A DNA stretch of 44,246 bases, from contig NZ_JAPEHT010000010.1 in assembly GCF_028823615.1 (NCBI RefSeq), positions 1 through 44,246 of the forward strand, written 5' to 3'. The DNA comes from Planococcus sp. A6 (GTDB lineage: Bacteria > Bacillota > Bacilli > Bacillales_A > Planococcaceae). Each line of letters begins with the position of its first letter. Position 1 is the stretch's first letter. The notes under the pieces were generated by a model. The model did not search any database and was not told where the DNA came from. It saw only the letters and a program-made list of their open reading frames with translations. The translations under genes and the position numbers were made by a program. Shown in pieces: positions 25,765 to 34,868 of this stretch.

Positions 25765-26736
25765 ATGAAAAAGAAAGTATCGTTAATTACGACAGGAGGA
25801 ACCATTGCAAGTAAAGCCATTTCAGACGATGGCTTGCTGAAATCCGGTGCCATTTCAGGAAAAGATTTGGCGGAGCTTTGCCAATTGCCGGCTGAAATCG
25901 AAGTGAAAGTGATCGATGTCTATCAATTGCCAAGCATGCATATCGGCTTCGATGAAATGAATATCGTTAAGGAAGCCATTTTAAAAGAATTGGAAGATCC
26001 GGAAGTGGAAGGTGTCGTCGTCACGCATGGCACTGACACCTTGGAAGAAACGGCCTATTTCCTGGACTTGACTGTCGGCGATGAGCGGACGGTCGTAGTG
26101 ACAGGAAGCCAGCGTGCGCCAGAAGCAGTCGGAACGGATGTCTACTCCAATTTGCGCAACTCGATTTATGTGGCTGTCGATCCGGTAATCAAAGGCGTTG
26201 GAACGGTCGTTGTTTTCAATGAGCGGATCTACAGCGCGAAATATGTCAAAAAAGTACACGCCAGCAACCTGCAAGGCTTCGATTCATTTGGCCATGGCTA
26301 TTTGGGCATCATCGATAACGATAAGGTCCGCATCTACCAGAAGCCGGTGCTGCGTGAAGTGCATCGCGTGCCAGGAGGGATGCCGCGCGTCGATATCATC
26401 AAATGCTATTCAGGCCAAGAAGGATCGATTGTCGATATGCTGGCTGAAAGCGGATCGAAAGGCATCGTCCTAGAAGCGGCTGGCCGCGGACAGATATCAC
26501 CCCATATGGTGGAGGCGGTCGAACGCGCCGTGAAATCCGGTATTCCCGTCGTGTTGACGACGAGCGCCGAAGAAGGCAATGCCTATCCGGCTTACAGCTA
26601 TCCCGGAAGCGCTCACGATTTGCTGACGCGTGGCGTCATTTTGGGCAGTGACTACGACAGCAAGAAAGCGCGTATCAAATTGGCAATCCTGCTGTCGGGC
26701 AATGAGGAAATCGATAAGGAAGCGTTTGAAATTTAA
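25765..26736 (+). CDS. Type I-like cytoplasmic L-asparaginase
   Basis: A 323-residue asparaginase/glutaminase-family amidohydrolase converting asparagine to aspartate and ammonia. The two family threonine motifs are present: LITTGGTIASK near the N-terminus (nucleophile threonine) and VVTHGTDTLEETAYFL around residue 85-100 with the second catalytic Thr-Asp-Lys group. No signal peptide is seen, so it should act in the cytosol. It could be called ansA, but the paralogue (ansA or ansZ type) cannot be settled by eye. The gene is an addition between ypdA and prsW relative to B. subtilis. AAGAGGTG provides the ribosome binding site. Confidence 0.9.
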   Translation: MKKKVSLITTGGTIASKAISDDGLLKSGAISGKDLAELCQLPAEIEVKVIDVYQLPSMHIGFDEMNIVKEAILKELEDPEVEGVVVTHGTDTLEETAYFLDLTVGDERTVVVTGSQRAPEAVGTDVYSNLRNSIYVAVDPVIKGVGTVVVFNERIYSAKYVKKVHASNLQGFDSFGHGYLGIIDNDKVRIYQKPVLREVHRVPGGMPRVDIIKCYSGQEGSIVDMLAESGSKGIVLEAAGRGQISPHMVEAVERAVKSGIPVVLTTSAEEGNAYPAYSYPGSAHDLLTRGVILGSDYDSKKARIKLAILLSGNEEIDKEAFEI

Positions 26737-26765
26737 CAGCACCGTCTGAATGGAGGAGGGCGTCT

Positions 26766-27440
26766 ATGTTAGAGCTGTTGACGGTAGCTATTGCGCCCGG
26801 GCTCGCATTGTTCAGTTATTTTTATTTGCGTGATCAATTTGCAGGAGAACCGTCGAAACTGATCTTTCATTGCTTTTTATACGGCGCTCTTCTGACATTC
26901 CCTATTCTGTTTATCCAATATGTGTTTGAAGCTGAAGATGTGTTTCAAAACACCTTCGTGAAATCCGTCTTGTTTTCGAGTTTATTGGAAGAGTTCTTCA
27001 AGTGGATCGTCCTGCTTGCAGCAGTATTTCGCCATATCGATTTTGAAGACCCGTATGACGGGATTTTATACGGTGCAAGTTTATCGCTCGGATTCGCCAC
27101 AGTCGAAAACATTTTATATCTACTGGAGTTCGGGCTAGGCGCAGCTTTCCTGCGGGCATTCCTGCCAGTGTCGAGCCATGCCTTATTCGGTGTGGTCATG
27201 GGCTTTTATTACGGAAAAGCGAAATTCACCGAAAAAAGGGAGAGCAAATGGTGGCTTGTGGCAGCTTTATTTGCGGGGGCACTTTTGCACATCGCCTATA
27301 ATGCTTCTCTTTACGCCTACGATAATCTATTGTACGGCGCTGTCCCGTTCATGCTGTTCTTGTGGTGGTTCGGTTTGCGCAAAGTTCGCCAAGCCCACCA
27401 GTTATCGGTCAGCCATTACCATAAGCACACCCCTAGTTGA
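26766..27440 (+). CDS. prsW: Intramembrane glutamic protease PrsW
   Basis: A 224-residue polytopic membrane protein of the PrsW/CPBP superfamily. In B. subtilis PrsW makes the first cut in the anti-sigma factor RsiW under envelope stress. The catalytic glutamates are in SLLEEFFKWIVL (about 77-88); a further conserved glutamate lies in FATVENILYL, and histidines are found in SSHALFGVV and LLHIAYN. About seven hydrophobic segments are visible. AGGAGGG lies before the ATG. No sigW/rsiW pair is in this window, though an ECF sigma/anti-sigma pair (sigX-rsiX) is. The sleB-ypeB germination genes that usually follow are missing. Confidence 0.93.
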   Translation: MLELLTVAIAPGLALFSYFYLRDQFAGEPSKLIFHCFLYGALLTFPILFIQYVFEAEDVFQNTFVKSVLFSSLLEEFFKWIVLLAAVFRHIDFEDPYDGILYGASLSLGFATVENILYLLEFGLGAAFLRAFLPVSSHALFGVVMGFYYGKAKFTEKRESKWWLVAALFAGALLHIAYNASLYAYDNLLYGAVPFMLFLWWFGLRKVRQAHQLSVSHYHKHTPS

Positions 27441-27447
27441 TTAGATC

Positions 27448-27473
27448 AAAAGCCTTCCGTTGGAGGGCTTTTT
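27448..27473 (+). terminator. Rho-independent terminator after prsW
   Basis: AAAGCC-TCC pairs with GGA-GGCTTT (27448-27471), followed by T-rich sequence. It closes the ypbG-ypdA-asparaginase-prsW set. Confidence 0.78.
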
Positions 27474-27584
27474 CTTTTTGTGCTGCTTTGGCTTCTGAAC
27501 TATTCGCCGGGCGCTTTGATTTTGCCCAAAACCTGTTGCATATTGTGATAAAATGAAATCATTACATAAGATGAGGTGACTGTT

Positions 27585-28265
27585 TTGACGAAAGCTATAC
27601 AAATCGCGATCGATGGGCCGGCAGCTGCGGGCAAGAGCACGATCGCTAAAATAGTGGCAGAAAAATTGGGCTATATTTATATCGATACTGGCGCGATGTA
27701 CCGCGCCATCACGCTGAAGGCGTTGAACGCAGGCATTAACCTGGCGAGCAATGAAGAAGCCGGAGCTTTGCTTGAGGCAACTGAAATCGATTTGATCCCG
27801 GTAGAAGGGGGACAGAAAGTGCTGCTCGACGGAGAAGATGTCTCGGAAGCGATCCGCTCCCAGTACGTGACGAAGGCTGTGTCCGAAATGGCTGCCCACG
27901 AATTGGTCAGAAAGCGTATGGTCGAGCTTCAACAAAAACTGGCTGAAGATCGCGGCGTCGTCATGGATGGCCGCGACATCGGCACGCATGTCTTGCCGAA
28001 CGCTGCCCTCAAAGTATTTATGTCGGCCACGGTCGAAGAACGCGCAAGACGCCGCTTCGAGGAAAATAAAAAACGCGATATCTTGACGCCGCTTGTCGAG
28101 TTGCAGGAGGAAATCGCCATGCGCGACAAGATGGATTCCGAGCGTGAAGTTGCACCTTTAAAGCAAGCGCATGATGCCGTGTTCTTAGATACGACTCCTT
28201 TGACAATCGCAGAAGCGGCGCAAGCTATCCTGAAATTAGCGGAAGAGAGGCTGATGGCATCGTGA
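27585..28265 (+). CDS. cmk: Cytidylate kinase
   Basis: A 226-residue (from TTG) nucleoside monophosphate kinase that phosphorylates CMP and dCMP with ATP. The P-loop IAIDGPAAAGKST is at the N-terminus, followed by YIDTGAMYRAITL for base recognition, the GRDIGTHVLPNA block and the lid region with ARRRFEENK. The start is uncertain: TTG 27585 lies at a good distance from GAGGTGA and matches the length of Bacillus Cmk, whereas GTG 27576 overlaps the ribosome binding site. It overlaps plsC by four bases (GTGA). In B. subtilis ypfA/ypfB and the sleB-ypeB genes lie upstream; none are here. Confidence 0.93.
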   Translation: MTKAIQIAIDGPAAAGKSTIAKIVAEKLGYIYIDTGAMYRAITLKALNAGINLASNEEAGALLEATEIDLIPVEGGQKVLLDGEDVSEAIRSQYVTKAVSEMAAHELVRKRMVELQQKLAEDRGVVMDGRDIGTHVLPNAALKVFMSATVEERARRRFEENKKRDILTPLVELQEEIAMRDKMDSEREVAPLKQAHDAVFLDTTPLTIAEAAQAILKLAEERLMAS

Positions 28266-28852
28266 ATTTGTATGCAATAGGAAAAACGCTCGTGAAGACT
28301 GCGCTGAGCCCGATGTATCGTTTCCAGGTCAGCGGAACTGAAAAGTTCCCGAAAACAGGCGGAGTGCTTCTTTGCAGTAATCACATCCATGCACTCGACC
28401 CGCCGGTAGTCGGCATGACCGCTCCGAGAACCGTTCATTTCATGGCGAAAGAAGAATTGTTCAAAGCGCCGGTGCTCGGCTCGATCCTTCCGAAGGTCAA
28501 CGCCTTTCCGGTGAAACGCGGGATGAGTGACAGGGAAGCGCTGCGGACGGCGTTGAAATTGCTGAAAGGCGGGGAAGTCGTCGGGCTGTTTCCAGAAGGT
28601 ACGCGTTCGACTGACGGCGTATTGAAAAAAGGCTTGAGCGGCGCCGGGTTCTTTGCCCTTCGCGGCAATGCAGACGTCATGCCATGCGCCATCATCGGGC
28701 CGTATAAGCCGTTCGGCAAAGTGAAAGTAGTTTACGGCGACCCGATTTTGATGGACCCTTATCGCGAACGAAAAGCTTCCGCAGAAGAAGTGACAGAAGC
28801 CATCATGGCCAGTATTCAAAAAATTCTGGATGAAAACACCGGAAATAAGTGA
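28262..28852 (+). CDS. plsC: 1-acyl-sn-glycerol-3-phosphate acyltransferase (PlsC family)
   Basis: A 196-residue membrane-associated acyltransferase that makes phosphatidic acid from lysophosphatidic acid. The catalytic HX4D motif is NHIHALDPP (about 40-48), with the FPEGTRS acceptor-site motif near 116-122. A further conserved block is NAFPVKRG. It starts with GTG 28262 in a GTGA overlap with cmk, so translation is coupled. The cmk-plsC-S1 order is common in Bacillales and links CDP-precursor supply with phospholipid synthesis. The fatty-acid preference cannot be read from the sequence. Confidence 0.92.
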   Translation: MNLYAIGKTLVKTALSPMYRFQVSGTEKFPKTGGVLLCSNHIHALDPPVVGMTAPRTVHFMAKEELFKAPVLGSILPKVNAFPVKRGMSDREALRTALKLLKGGEVVGLFPEGTRSTDGVLKKGLSGAGFFALRGNADVMPCAIIGPYKPFGKVKVVYGDPILMDPYRERKASAEEVTEAIMASIQKILDENTGNK

Positions 28853-28858
28853 TTATTT

Positions 28859-28887
28859 TTGTTTTTATTAGAGAATTCGAATAAAAT
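28859..28887 (+). promoter_or_regulatory. Sigma-A promoter for the S1-domain protein gene
   Basis: TTGTTT (28859-28864) and TAAAAT (28882-28887), spacer 17, sit 33 bases before the start codon in the gap after plsC. Confidence 0.45.
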
Positions 28888-28920
28888 AGAAGATGGATAG
28901 TTTGTGAAGGAGGGCTACTT

Positions 28921-30066
28921 ATGTCAGAGGATATGAATTTGATGGAAAACCGTGACTTCCAAACAGGAGATCGCGTAAAAGGAATAGTCGCCAAAATCGA
29001 GGAAAAAGCGGTGACGGTGACAATTGATGGAGCGCCGTTCGACGGGATCATCCCGATCAGCGAGTTATCGAGCCTCCATATCGAAAAAGCTTCAGACTCG
29101 GTCCAAGAAGGAGACGAGCTTGAGTTGATCATCACGAAAGTGGAAGACGAGAACTTTGTGTTGTCGAAACGCAAAGTCGATGCCGAATCCGCTTGGGACG
29201 ATCTCGAGAAGAAATTCGAATCCGGTGAAATCATCGAAGCGGAAGTGAAGGATGTCGTTAAAGGCGGCTTGGTCATTGACCTCGGCGTGCGCGGTTTTGT
29301 GCCGGCTTCACTCGTGGAAGATTATTTCGTCGAATCTTTTGAGGATTACAAAGGCCGCGTCATGACCTTTAAGATTGTCGAAATGGAAAAAGAGAACAAC
29401 CGCTTGATTCTCTCCCACCGCGCTGTCGTGGAAGGCGAGAAAGAATCCAAGAAAGAACAAGTGATGGATTCGATCAATGCAGGAGACGTGCTTGATGGCA
29501 AAGTCCAGCGCATCGCATCATTCGGCGCCTTCGTGGATATCGGCGGAGTGGACGGTCTTGTCCATATTTCCCAATTGTCACACGAGCATGTCGACAAAGT
29601 GTCGGACGTCGTGACAGAAGGCCAGGAAGTGAAAGTCAAAGTCCTTTCTGTTGACCGTGACTCCGAACGCATTTCGCTGTCGATCAAGGATACTTTGCCA
29701 GGGCCATGGGATGCCATCGACGAGAAGGCACCGAAAGGCTCTGTCCATCAAGGAACAGTGAAACGCCTTGTCAGCTACGGAGCGTTTGTTGAAGTGCTTC
29801 CGGGAGTAGAGGGCCTTGTGCACATCTCGCAAATCGCGCACAAGCATATCGCGACGCCTCATGAAGTGCTTCAGGAAGGCCAGGAAGTTGAAGTGAAAGT
29901 GCTGGAAGTCAATAAAGAAGACAAGCGCTTGTCCCTCAGCATCAAAGAACTTCAGGAAAAAGAAGCAGAACAGGATTTCTCACAATACGATATGCCGGAA
30001 GAAGCATCCGGATTCTCGATTAGTGATGTCATCGGAGATAAATTAAAAGGGTTCAAATCCGAATAA
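28921..30066 (+). CDS. rpsA: S1 RNA-binding domain protein (YpfD, RpsA-like)
   Basis: A 381-residue protein of four S1 OB-fold repeats (about 14-85, 103-170, 188-257 and 273-343). The last two are typical and nearly repeated: [20 protein letters not shown] with [12 protein letters not shown], and [21 protein letters not shown] with [12 protein letters not shown]. It is the Bacillales counterpart of ribosomal protein S1 (YpfD), shorter than the six-domain E. coli S1 and generally regarded as only weakly ribosome-bound. Strong GGAGGG ribosome binding site. The next gene, fni, begins immediately after the stop codon, so the two are in one unit. Confidence 0.93.
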   Translation: MSEDMNLMENRDFQTGDRVKGIVAKIEEKAVTVTIDGAPFDGIIPISELSSLHIEKASDSVQEGDELELIITKVEDENFVLSKRKVDAESAWDDLEKKFESGEIIEAEVKDVVKGGLVIDLGVRGFVPASLVEDYFVESFEDYKGRVMTFKIVEMEKENNRLILSHRAVVEGEKESKKEQVMDSINAGDVLDGKVQRIASFGAFVDIGGVDGLVHISQLSHEHVDKVSDVVTEGQEVKVKVLSVDRDSERISLSIKDTLPGPWDAIDEKAPKGSVHQGTVKRLVSYGAFVEVLPGVEGLVHISQIAHKHIATPHEVLQEGQEVEVKVLEVNKEDKRLSLSIKELQEKEAEQDFSQYDMPEEASGFSISDVIGDKLKGFKSE

Positions 30067-31122
30067 ATGTCACGGGCAAAAAGAAAGATGGATCATATCA
30101 ATTACGCACTGTCCACCGGGCAATGTCGGGCTACTTGGCTCGACTGCGTCCGTTTTGTCCATCAGGCGCTGCCGGGCATCGGCGTCGCTGATGTATCGTT
30201 GGAACCCAAAACAGGTGATTTGAAACTAAAATCACCTGTTTTTATTAATGCCATGACCGGAGGCGGTGGTTCCGAGACTTTGCAGCTGAACGCGATGCTT
30301 GCGCGGGCTGCAAAAGAAACGGGAATCGCCATGGCGGTCGGTTCGCAGATGGCCGCGCTGAAAGACAAGCAAGAGCGCGAAAGTTATAGCATCGTCCGGA
30401 AAGAAAATCCGGACGGGGTCATCTTCGGCAATCTTGGGAGCGAAGCGACTATTGAGCAGGCTTTCGAAGCGGTCGAGATGATTGAAGCGGATGCATTGCA
30501 GATTCACTTGAATGTCGTCCAGGAATTGACGATGCCAGAAGGCGACCGGCAGTTCCTCGGGGCGCTCGAGCGCATCGACATGATTGCTGAAGCTTTGAAT
30601 GTGCCGGTCATCGTCAAAGAAACCGGCTTCGGCATTTCACAAGAAACTGCTGTATCGCTTGACCAGACTCAAGTGGCGGCCATCGATGCAAGCGGCTTTG
30701 GCGGCACCAATTTTGCGAGCATTGAAAATGAACGCAGGAAACGCAAGCTAGCTTATTTCGAAGATTGGGGTATCCCGACGGCTGCCGCAATCGTCGAATG
30801 CCGACAAGGCTTCAACCGCACGGTATTGGCTTCAGGAGGCCTCCAGGACGCAGGAGACGTCGTCCGGGCATTGCGGCTCGGTGCAGATGCTGCAGGCATC
30901 GCAGGCAGTTTCCTGAAGCATGCAGTCAGTCTCGGGGAATCCGGCTTGATCGAAGAGATCGATGGGCTCCACGAAGATTTGCGCATGCTGATGACCGCAC
31001 TCGGCGCCCGTACAATTGAAGATATCCGCTCCGCCCCTGCTGTTATCAATGGGGAATTGCTTTCCTATTTGCAGCAAAGAGGCTTTGAGACGGAACATTT
31101 TGCAGTTCCTTTGAAAAACTGA
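30067..31122 (+). CDS. fni: Type 2 isopentenyl-diphosphate delta-isomerase
   Basis: A 351-residue FMN- and NADPH-dependent enzyme interconverting IPP and DMAPP, the building blocks used by the HepS/HepT prenyl synthase downstream in this window. The TIM-barrel motifs are visible: RKMDHINYAL at the N-terminus, INAMTGGG, VGSQMAAL, HLNVVQE, VKETGFGIS, DASGFGGTNFASIE and ASGGLQ with GADAAGIAGSFL for the FMN phosphate. The ATG directly abuts the rpsA stop codon (no gap), so re-initiation is likely; an AAAAGGG lies inside the rpsA end. Followed by a terminator. Confidence 0.94.
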   Translation: MSRAKRKMDHINYALSTGQCRATWLDCVRFVHQALPGIGVADVSLEPKTGDLKLKSPVFINAMTGGGGSETLQLNAMLARAAKETGIAMAVGSQMAALKDKQERESYSIVRKENPDGVIFGNLGSEATIEQAFEAVEMIEADALQIHLNVVQELTMPEGDRQFLGALERIDMIAEALNVPVIVKETGFGISQETAVSLDQTQVAAIDASGFGGTNFASIENERRKRKLAYFEDWGIPTAAAIVECRQGFNRTVLASGGLQDAGDVVRALRLGADAAGIAGSFLKHAVSLGESGLIEEIDGLHEDLRMLMTALGARTIEDIRSAPAVINGELLSYLQQRGFETEHFAVPLKN

Positions 31123-31140
31123 ATATTGGACAATTTAAGG

Positions 31141-31173
31141 GGATGGACATTATTCAGATGCCATCCTCTTTTT
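31141..31173 (+). terminator. Rho-independent terminator after fni
   Basis: GGATGGACAT (31141-31150) pairs with ATGCCATCC (31158-31166) with one bulged base, followed by TCTTTTT. Confidence 0.8.
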
Positions 31174-31177
31174 CGTG

Positions 31178-31183
31178 TATAAT
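31178..31183 (+). promoter_or_regulatory. -10 element of the der promoter
   Basis: A perfect TATAAT preceded by TG lies 33 bases before the der start, just after the fni terminator. No convincing -35 hexamer is seen. Confidence 0.5.
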
Positions 31184-31215
31184 AGGCTTATCAGAAGTGG
31201 AAGGATGAATTAATT

Positions 31216-32526
31216 ATGTCAAAACCGGTAGTAGCAATTGTTGGCCGGCCGAATGTAGGAAAATCCACGATTTTTAATCGCGTGGTAGGAGAACGCGTCT
31301 CCATCGTGGAAGATATTCCAGGGGTTACGCGTGACCGCATCTACAGCTCGGCAGATTGGCTGACGCATGAATTCAATATCATTGATACAGGAGGGATTGA
31401 CCTTAGCGACGAGCCGTTCCTTGAACAGATCCGCAGCCAGGCAGAAGTGGCGATGGATGAAGCGGATGTCATCATCTTTCTCGTCAACGGGCGGGACGGC
31501 GTGACGGAACAGGACGAACAAGTAGCGAGAATCCTGTACCGCACGAAAAAACCTGTGGTGTTGGCTGTCAATAAAATTGACAATCCCGATATGCGCCACA
31601 TGATCTATGATTTTTATTCCCTTGGAATCGGCGAACCTTACCCGGTTTCAGGATCGCACGGGCTTGGCCTGGGCGATCTGTTGGATGAAGTAGCGAAGCA
31701 CTTCCCGAAAGAGGACGAAGAAGAATATCCGGACAATGTCATCAAGTTTTCATTGATCGGGCGCCCGAACGTCGGGAAATCTTCATTGGTCAATGCATTC
31801 CTTGGCGAAGACCGTGTCATTGTCAGTGAAGTGGCCGGAACAACACGTGATGCCGTGGATACGCAGTATGAATATGATGAACAGCCGTATGTCATCATCG
31901 ACACGGCAGGCATGCGCAAAAAAGGGAAAGTATATGAAAGCACGGAAAAATACAGCGTATTGCGCGCTTTGCGCGCGATTGAACGTTCCGACGTTGTCCT
32001 GGTCGTCCTGAACGCTGAAGAAGGCATCCAGGAACAAGACAAGAAAATTGCGGGTTATGCCCATGAAGCAGGGAAAGCAATCGTCATCGTCGTCAATAAA
32101 TGGGATGCCCTGAAAAAAGACGACAAGACTTTGAACAAATTCACGCAGCAAATCCGTGAGCATTTCTTGTTCTTGGATTATGCCCCGATCATTTTCGTTT
32201 CCGCGCTCAGCGGGCAGCGTGTGCACAACATCCTTGACATCATCAACCGCGTCAATGACAATCATTCACGCCGCATCCAGTCGAGCATTCTCAATGAAGT
32301 GATCGAAGATGCTGTAGCGATGAACCCGGCACCGTCCGACAAAGGGCGACGTCTGCGTCTTTATTATGTGACGCAAGTGGCAGTCAAGCCGCCGACTTTC
32401 GTGGTGTTCGTCAACGAACCAGAATTGATGCACTTTAGCTACGAACGCTTCTTGCAGAACCGCATCCGGGAAAGCTTTGATTTCGAAGGCACGCCATTGC
32501 GGTTGATTACGCGCGCACGTACCTAA
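31216..32526 (+). CDS. der: Ribosome biogenesis GTPase Der (EngA)
   Basis: A 436-residue essential GTPase with two consecutive Era-like G domains followed by a KH-like domain, needed for maturation of the 50S subunit. First G domain: [12 protein letters not shown] (G1), DTGG (G3), NKID (G4). Second: [21 protein letters not shown]. The double GRPNVGKS is diagnostic. The C-terminal KH-like domain (about 355-436) has the [19 protein letters not shown] block. Starts at ATG 31216 after AAGGA. In B. subtilis yphA and yphB separate it from fni; they are absent here. Confidence 0.97.
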   Translation: MSKPVVAIVGRPNVGKSTIFNRVVGERVSIVEDIPGVTRDRIYSSADWLTHEFNIIDTGGIDLSDEPFLEQIRSQAEVAMDEADVIIFLVNGRDGVTEQDEQVARILYRTKKPVVLAVNKIDNPDMRHMIYDFYSLGIGEPYPVSGSHGLGLGDLLDEVAKHFPKEDEEEYPDNVIKFSLIGRPNVGKSSLVNAFLGEDRVIVSEVAGTTRDAVDTQYEYDEQPYVIIDTAGMRKKGKVYESTEKYSVLRALRAIERSDVVLVVLNAEEGIQEQDKKIAGYAHEAGKAIVIVVNKWDALKKDDKTLNKFTQQIREHFLFLDYAPIIFVSALSGQRVHNILDIINRVNDNHSRRIQSSILNEVIEDAVAMNPAPSDKGRRLRLYYVTQVAVKPPTFVVFVNEPELMHFSYERFLQNRIRESFDFEGTPLRLITRART

Positions 32527-32598
32527 ATTCAATCAGCAGGTGTTTCTACTTTCCTGTTGATGTTAATTGATCCAATCGGACTTTACGGAATATCATGG

Positions 32599-32629
32599 CT
32601 CCCACTTGAAGAGGTGGGAGTTTGGTTTT
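32599..32629 (+). terminator. Terminator between der and gpsA
   Basis: CTCCCAC (32599-32605) pairs perfectly with GTGGGAG (32614-32620), then TTTGGTTTTC. The T-run is interrupted, so read-through to gpsA is possible. Confidence 0.7.
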
Positions 32630-32659
32630 CTGCTAAAGCAGGATAAAGGAGAGATAAAG

Positions 32660-33679
32660 ATGGAAAAAGTCACTGTATTTGGTGCAGGGAGTTGGGGAAC
32701 GGCGCTCAGTTATGTGCTGGCGCAAAATGGCCATGATCTTCTATTATGGACCCATCGCCAAGACCAAGCGGATGAGATCAATCAACATACAAATAAGCGC
32801 TATTTAAAAGAGACCATTTTACCGGAGTCTTTAAAAGCGACAGCGAGCCTGGATGAAGCAGTGGCACATGCTGATATTTTCGTATTGGCGGTACCCACAA
32901 AAGCCATTCGTGAAGTTTCGCGGGATATCCGCGGGCGGATGACGAAAAAAGGCTTGTTCGTCCATGTTTCTAAAGGCATCGAACCGGATTCACTCAAACG
33001 GATCAGCGAGATGATCCGTGAAGAAATCCCGGCTGAGCTGATCGAGGAAGTCGTCATTTTGTCCGGTCCAAGCCATGCAGAAGAAGTTGTGCAGGAGCAT
33101 CCGACAACGGTCACCGCAGCGTGCGAAAATACGCAAGCGGCAAACCGTGTACAGGATCTGTTCATGAACTCCTATTTCCGCGTCTACACGAATACCGATG
33201 TGATCGGAGTGGAAATTGGCGGGGCATTAAAGAATATCATCGCTTTAGCGGTCGGGATTACAGACGGCCTCGGCTATGGAGATAATGCGAAAGCGGCCAT
33301 CATGACGCGCGGCCTTGCTGAAATTGCGCGTCTCGGCGTCAAGATGGGTGCAACACCGCTGACCTTCTCGGGCTTATCAGGTGTCGGTGACTTGATTGTT
33401 ACATGTACGAGCGTCCATTCACGCAATTGGCGGGCAGGCAATATGCTCGGCAAAGGCAAGAGCGTCGATGAGGTGCTGGCTGAAATGGGGATGGTCGTCG
33501 AAGGGATCCGGACTACGAAAGCTGCCCATCAATTGGCCGCTGAATACAAAGTGCCCATGCCGATAACGGAAGCTTTGTATGCGGTGTTGTTTGAAGGCGT
33601 CAAGCCGGAGAATGCCGTGGAAGAGCTGATGGGGCGTATGAAGAAAAATGAGATGGAAGATTTAATCGACTTGCTGTAA
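32660..33679 (+). CDS. gpsA: Glycerol-3-phosphate dehydrogenase [NAD(P)+]
   Basis: A 339-residue cytosolic enzyme reducing dihydroxyacetone phosphate to sn-glycerol 3-phosphate for phospholipid and teichoic acid synthesis. The N-terminal Rossmann motif is VFGAGSWGTALSYVLA. The substrate pocket shows LSGPSHAEEV, the catalytic lysine in GALKNIIALAVGI, and GLSGVGDLIVTC. ATG 32660 has GGAGAG upstream and gives the normal N-terminus; the longer frame includes the terminator hairpin. Followed by a strong terminator and a DUF2768-type protein as in Bacillus. Confidence 0.96.
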   Translation: MEKVTVFGAGSWGTALSYVLAQNGHDLLLWTHRQDQADEINQHTNKRYLKETILPESLKATASLDEAVAHADIFVLAVPTKAIREVSRDIRGRMTKKGLFVHVSKGIEPDSLKRISEMIREEIPAELIEEVVILSGPSHAEEVVQEHPTTVTAACENTQAANRVQDLFMNSYFRVYTNTDVIGVEIGGALKNIIALAVGITDGLGYGDNAKAAIMTRGLAEIARLGVKMGATPLTFSGLSGVGDLIVTCTSVHSRNWRAGNMLGKGKSVDEVLAEMGMVVEGIRTTKAAHQLAAEYKVPMPITEALYAVLFEGVKPENAVEELMGRMKKNEMEDLIDLL

Positions 33680-33692
33680 TTGTCACAAACGG

Positions 33693-33724
33693 AGGGGCTG
33701 CTTGCTGCTGCCCCTTCTTTTTTT
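33693..33724 (+). terminator. Rho-independent terminator after gpsA
   Basis: AGGGGC (33693-33698) pairs with GCCCCT (33710-33715), followed by a long T-run. A TGCTATACT extended -10 element at 33726-33734 just after it probably starts the next transcript. Confidence 0.82.
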
Positions 33725-33767
33725 ATGCTATACTATGGACTGAAACTCCACGAAAGGCGGCTTATTC

Positions 33768-33971
33768 ATGAGTTCTTTGGATAAAATGTGGGTATCGTTT
33801 GCAGGCATCGCTTTTTTGATCATTTCCATGGGGATGATTTATTTGAGCCGGTACAAATTGCAAAACGGCATCCTGAAATTTCTATTTGCGCTGATCGCGT
33901 ACGTTCTGCTGATCCTGGGCTTCTTTATTATGGTTTTCACTGTATTCAGCGGACCGACCGGTGGCGCCTGA
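33768..33971 (+). CDS. yphE: Small two-span membrane protein, DUF2768-like (YphE)
   Basis: A 67-residue protein consisting of two hydrophobic segments (about 9-27 and 38-60) joined by a short basic loop, SRYKLQNG, so both termini should face the same side. The length and its place right after gpsA match B. subtilis YphE. Function is unknown. AAAGGCGG serves as ribosome binding site. Its stop codon overlaps the GAGGGG ribosome binding site of the next gene, so the two are probably coupled. Confidence 0.8.
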   Translation: MSSLDKMWVSFAGIAFLIISMGMIYLSRYKLQNGILKFLFALIAYVLLILGFFIMVFTVFSGPTGGA

Positions 33972-33984
33972 GGGGATGGACATA

Positions 33985-34704
33985 ATGAAAAAAACAACAG
34001 CGTTGCTGCTCGTCCTGCTGACGGCAAGCCTGCTAACGGCTTGTGCGTATCCCAGTAGCGAGCGGGCGGAAAATCAGATTCCCTATGAAGATCAGTTAGC
34101 CACTGCGCAACAAGCGGTTGAACGCTACCAAGAGGCCAATAGTGGCTTATTGCCGATCAAGACGCGAGATATGGACGTTGACCAATTCATCAAATACCCT
34201 ATCGACTTTTCGAAAGTCGTACCGGAATTTACAGCGGAGATTCCGAGCAACGCATTTGAAGTCGGCGGAATCTACCAATACGTCTTGATGGATGTTGAGG
34301 AAAATCCGACCGTCAAGCTCGTCGACTTGCGGGTAGCGGAAGGCATTCGTTCTGTCAATGTCAGAAAGAGCGCGAATGGCGGCAGGGCCCCAATCTCCGA
34401 AATCATTGCCGATAATGTCTACAAATTCAATCACGAAGCAATGGGCTTCAGTGAAGAGCCGATGGTACAAAGCCCATATAGCGGCAAGATGCTGCCGATG
34501 GTCATCACTGGGCAAGGTGATGTGTATATCGATTATTCCATTGATTTGTATGAAGCGATCCAAAACTATGAGGGCGAACTCGAGCAAGGGCAGGATATCC
34601 GTTTTATCCTCTACGAAAACAGCCCGGTCGTGCCAGCTTATTCGCTTCCGTATACCATCGATGAAAATGGTGAGCCCATTTTTCTGACGGATGAAAAAGC
34701 CTGA
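33985..34704 (+). CDS. yphF: Lipoprotein of unknown function (YphF-like)
   Basis: A 239-residue exported lipoprotein. The signal peptide is MKKTTALLLVLLTASLLTAC with the lipobox LLTAC, so the mature protein begins at the lipid-modified cysteine about residue 20. The rest is a soluble domain with no family I can name, containing the VGGIYQYVLMD and QGDVYIDYSIDLYEAI segments. ATG 33985 is chosen because GAGGGG lies nine bases upstream; an earlier ATG at 33976 overlaps it. The location after yphE matches yphF of B. subtilis. spoIVA, next in that genome, is missing and hup follows. Confidence 0.78.
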   Translation: MKKTTALLLVLLTASLLTACAYPSSERAENQIPYEDQLATAQQAVERYQEANSGLLPIKTRDMDVDQFIKYPIDFSKVVPEFTAEIPSNAFEVGGIYQYVLMDVEENPTVKLVDLRVAEGIRSVNVRKSANGGRAPISEIIADNVYKFNHEAMGFSEEPMVQSPYSGKMLPMVITGQGDVYIDYSIDLYEAIQNYEGELEQGQDIRFILYENSPVVPAYSLPYTIDENGEPIFLTDEKA

Positions 34705-34788
34705 TACAGCACGGATTTGCCCGAAATCCACATGTTTTTGAAAATATTGGGAGTATTTGGTGGTTTTCTTTGAAATGCGGCCTATTTG

Positions 34789-34818
34789 TTGTTGCTATGC
34801 GATTTTCGTTGTGATACT
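34789..34818 (+). promoter_or_regulatory. Promoter of hup
   Basis: TTGTTG (34789-34794) and GATACT (34813-34818) with an 18-base spacer and a TGT extension (34810-34812) precede hup. The 164-base gap before hup otherwise shows only AT-rich sequence. Confidence 0.5.
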
Positions 34819-34868
34819 CTTTTTACAGGATTGATGGCAAGCATCCCCTTTGAGAGGAGGTGAATAGC

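Noticed and set aside
27929-28819. Long minus-strand open frame across cmk and plsC (about 296 codons)
   Set aside because: It covers two clearly coding genes on the plus strand and its sequence shows no recognisable domain.
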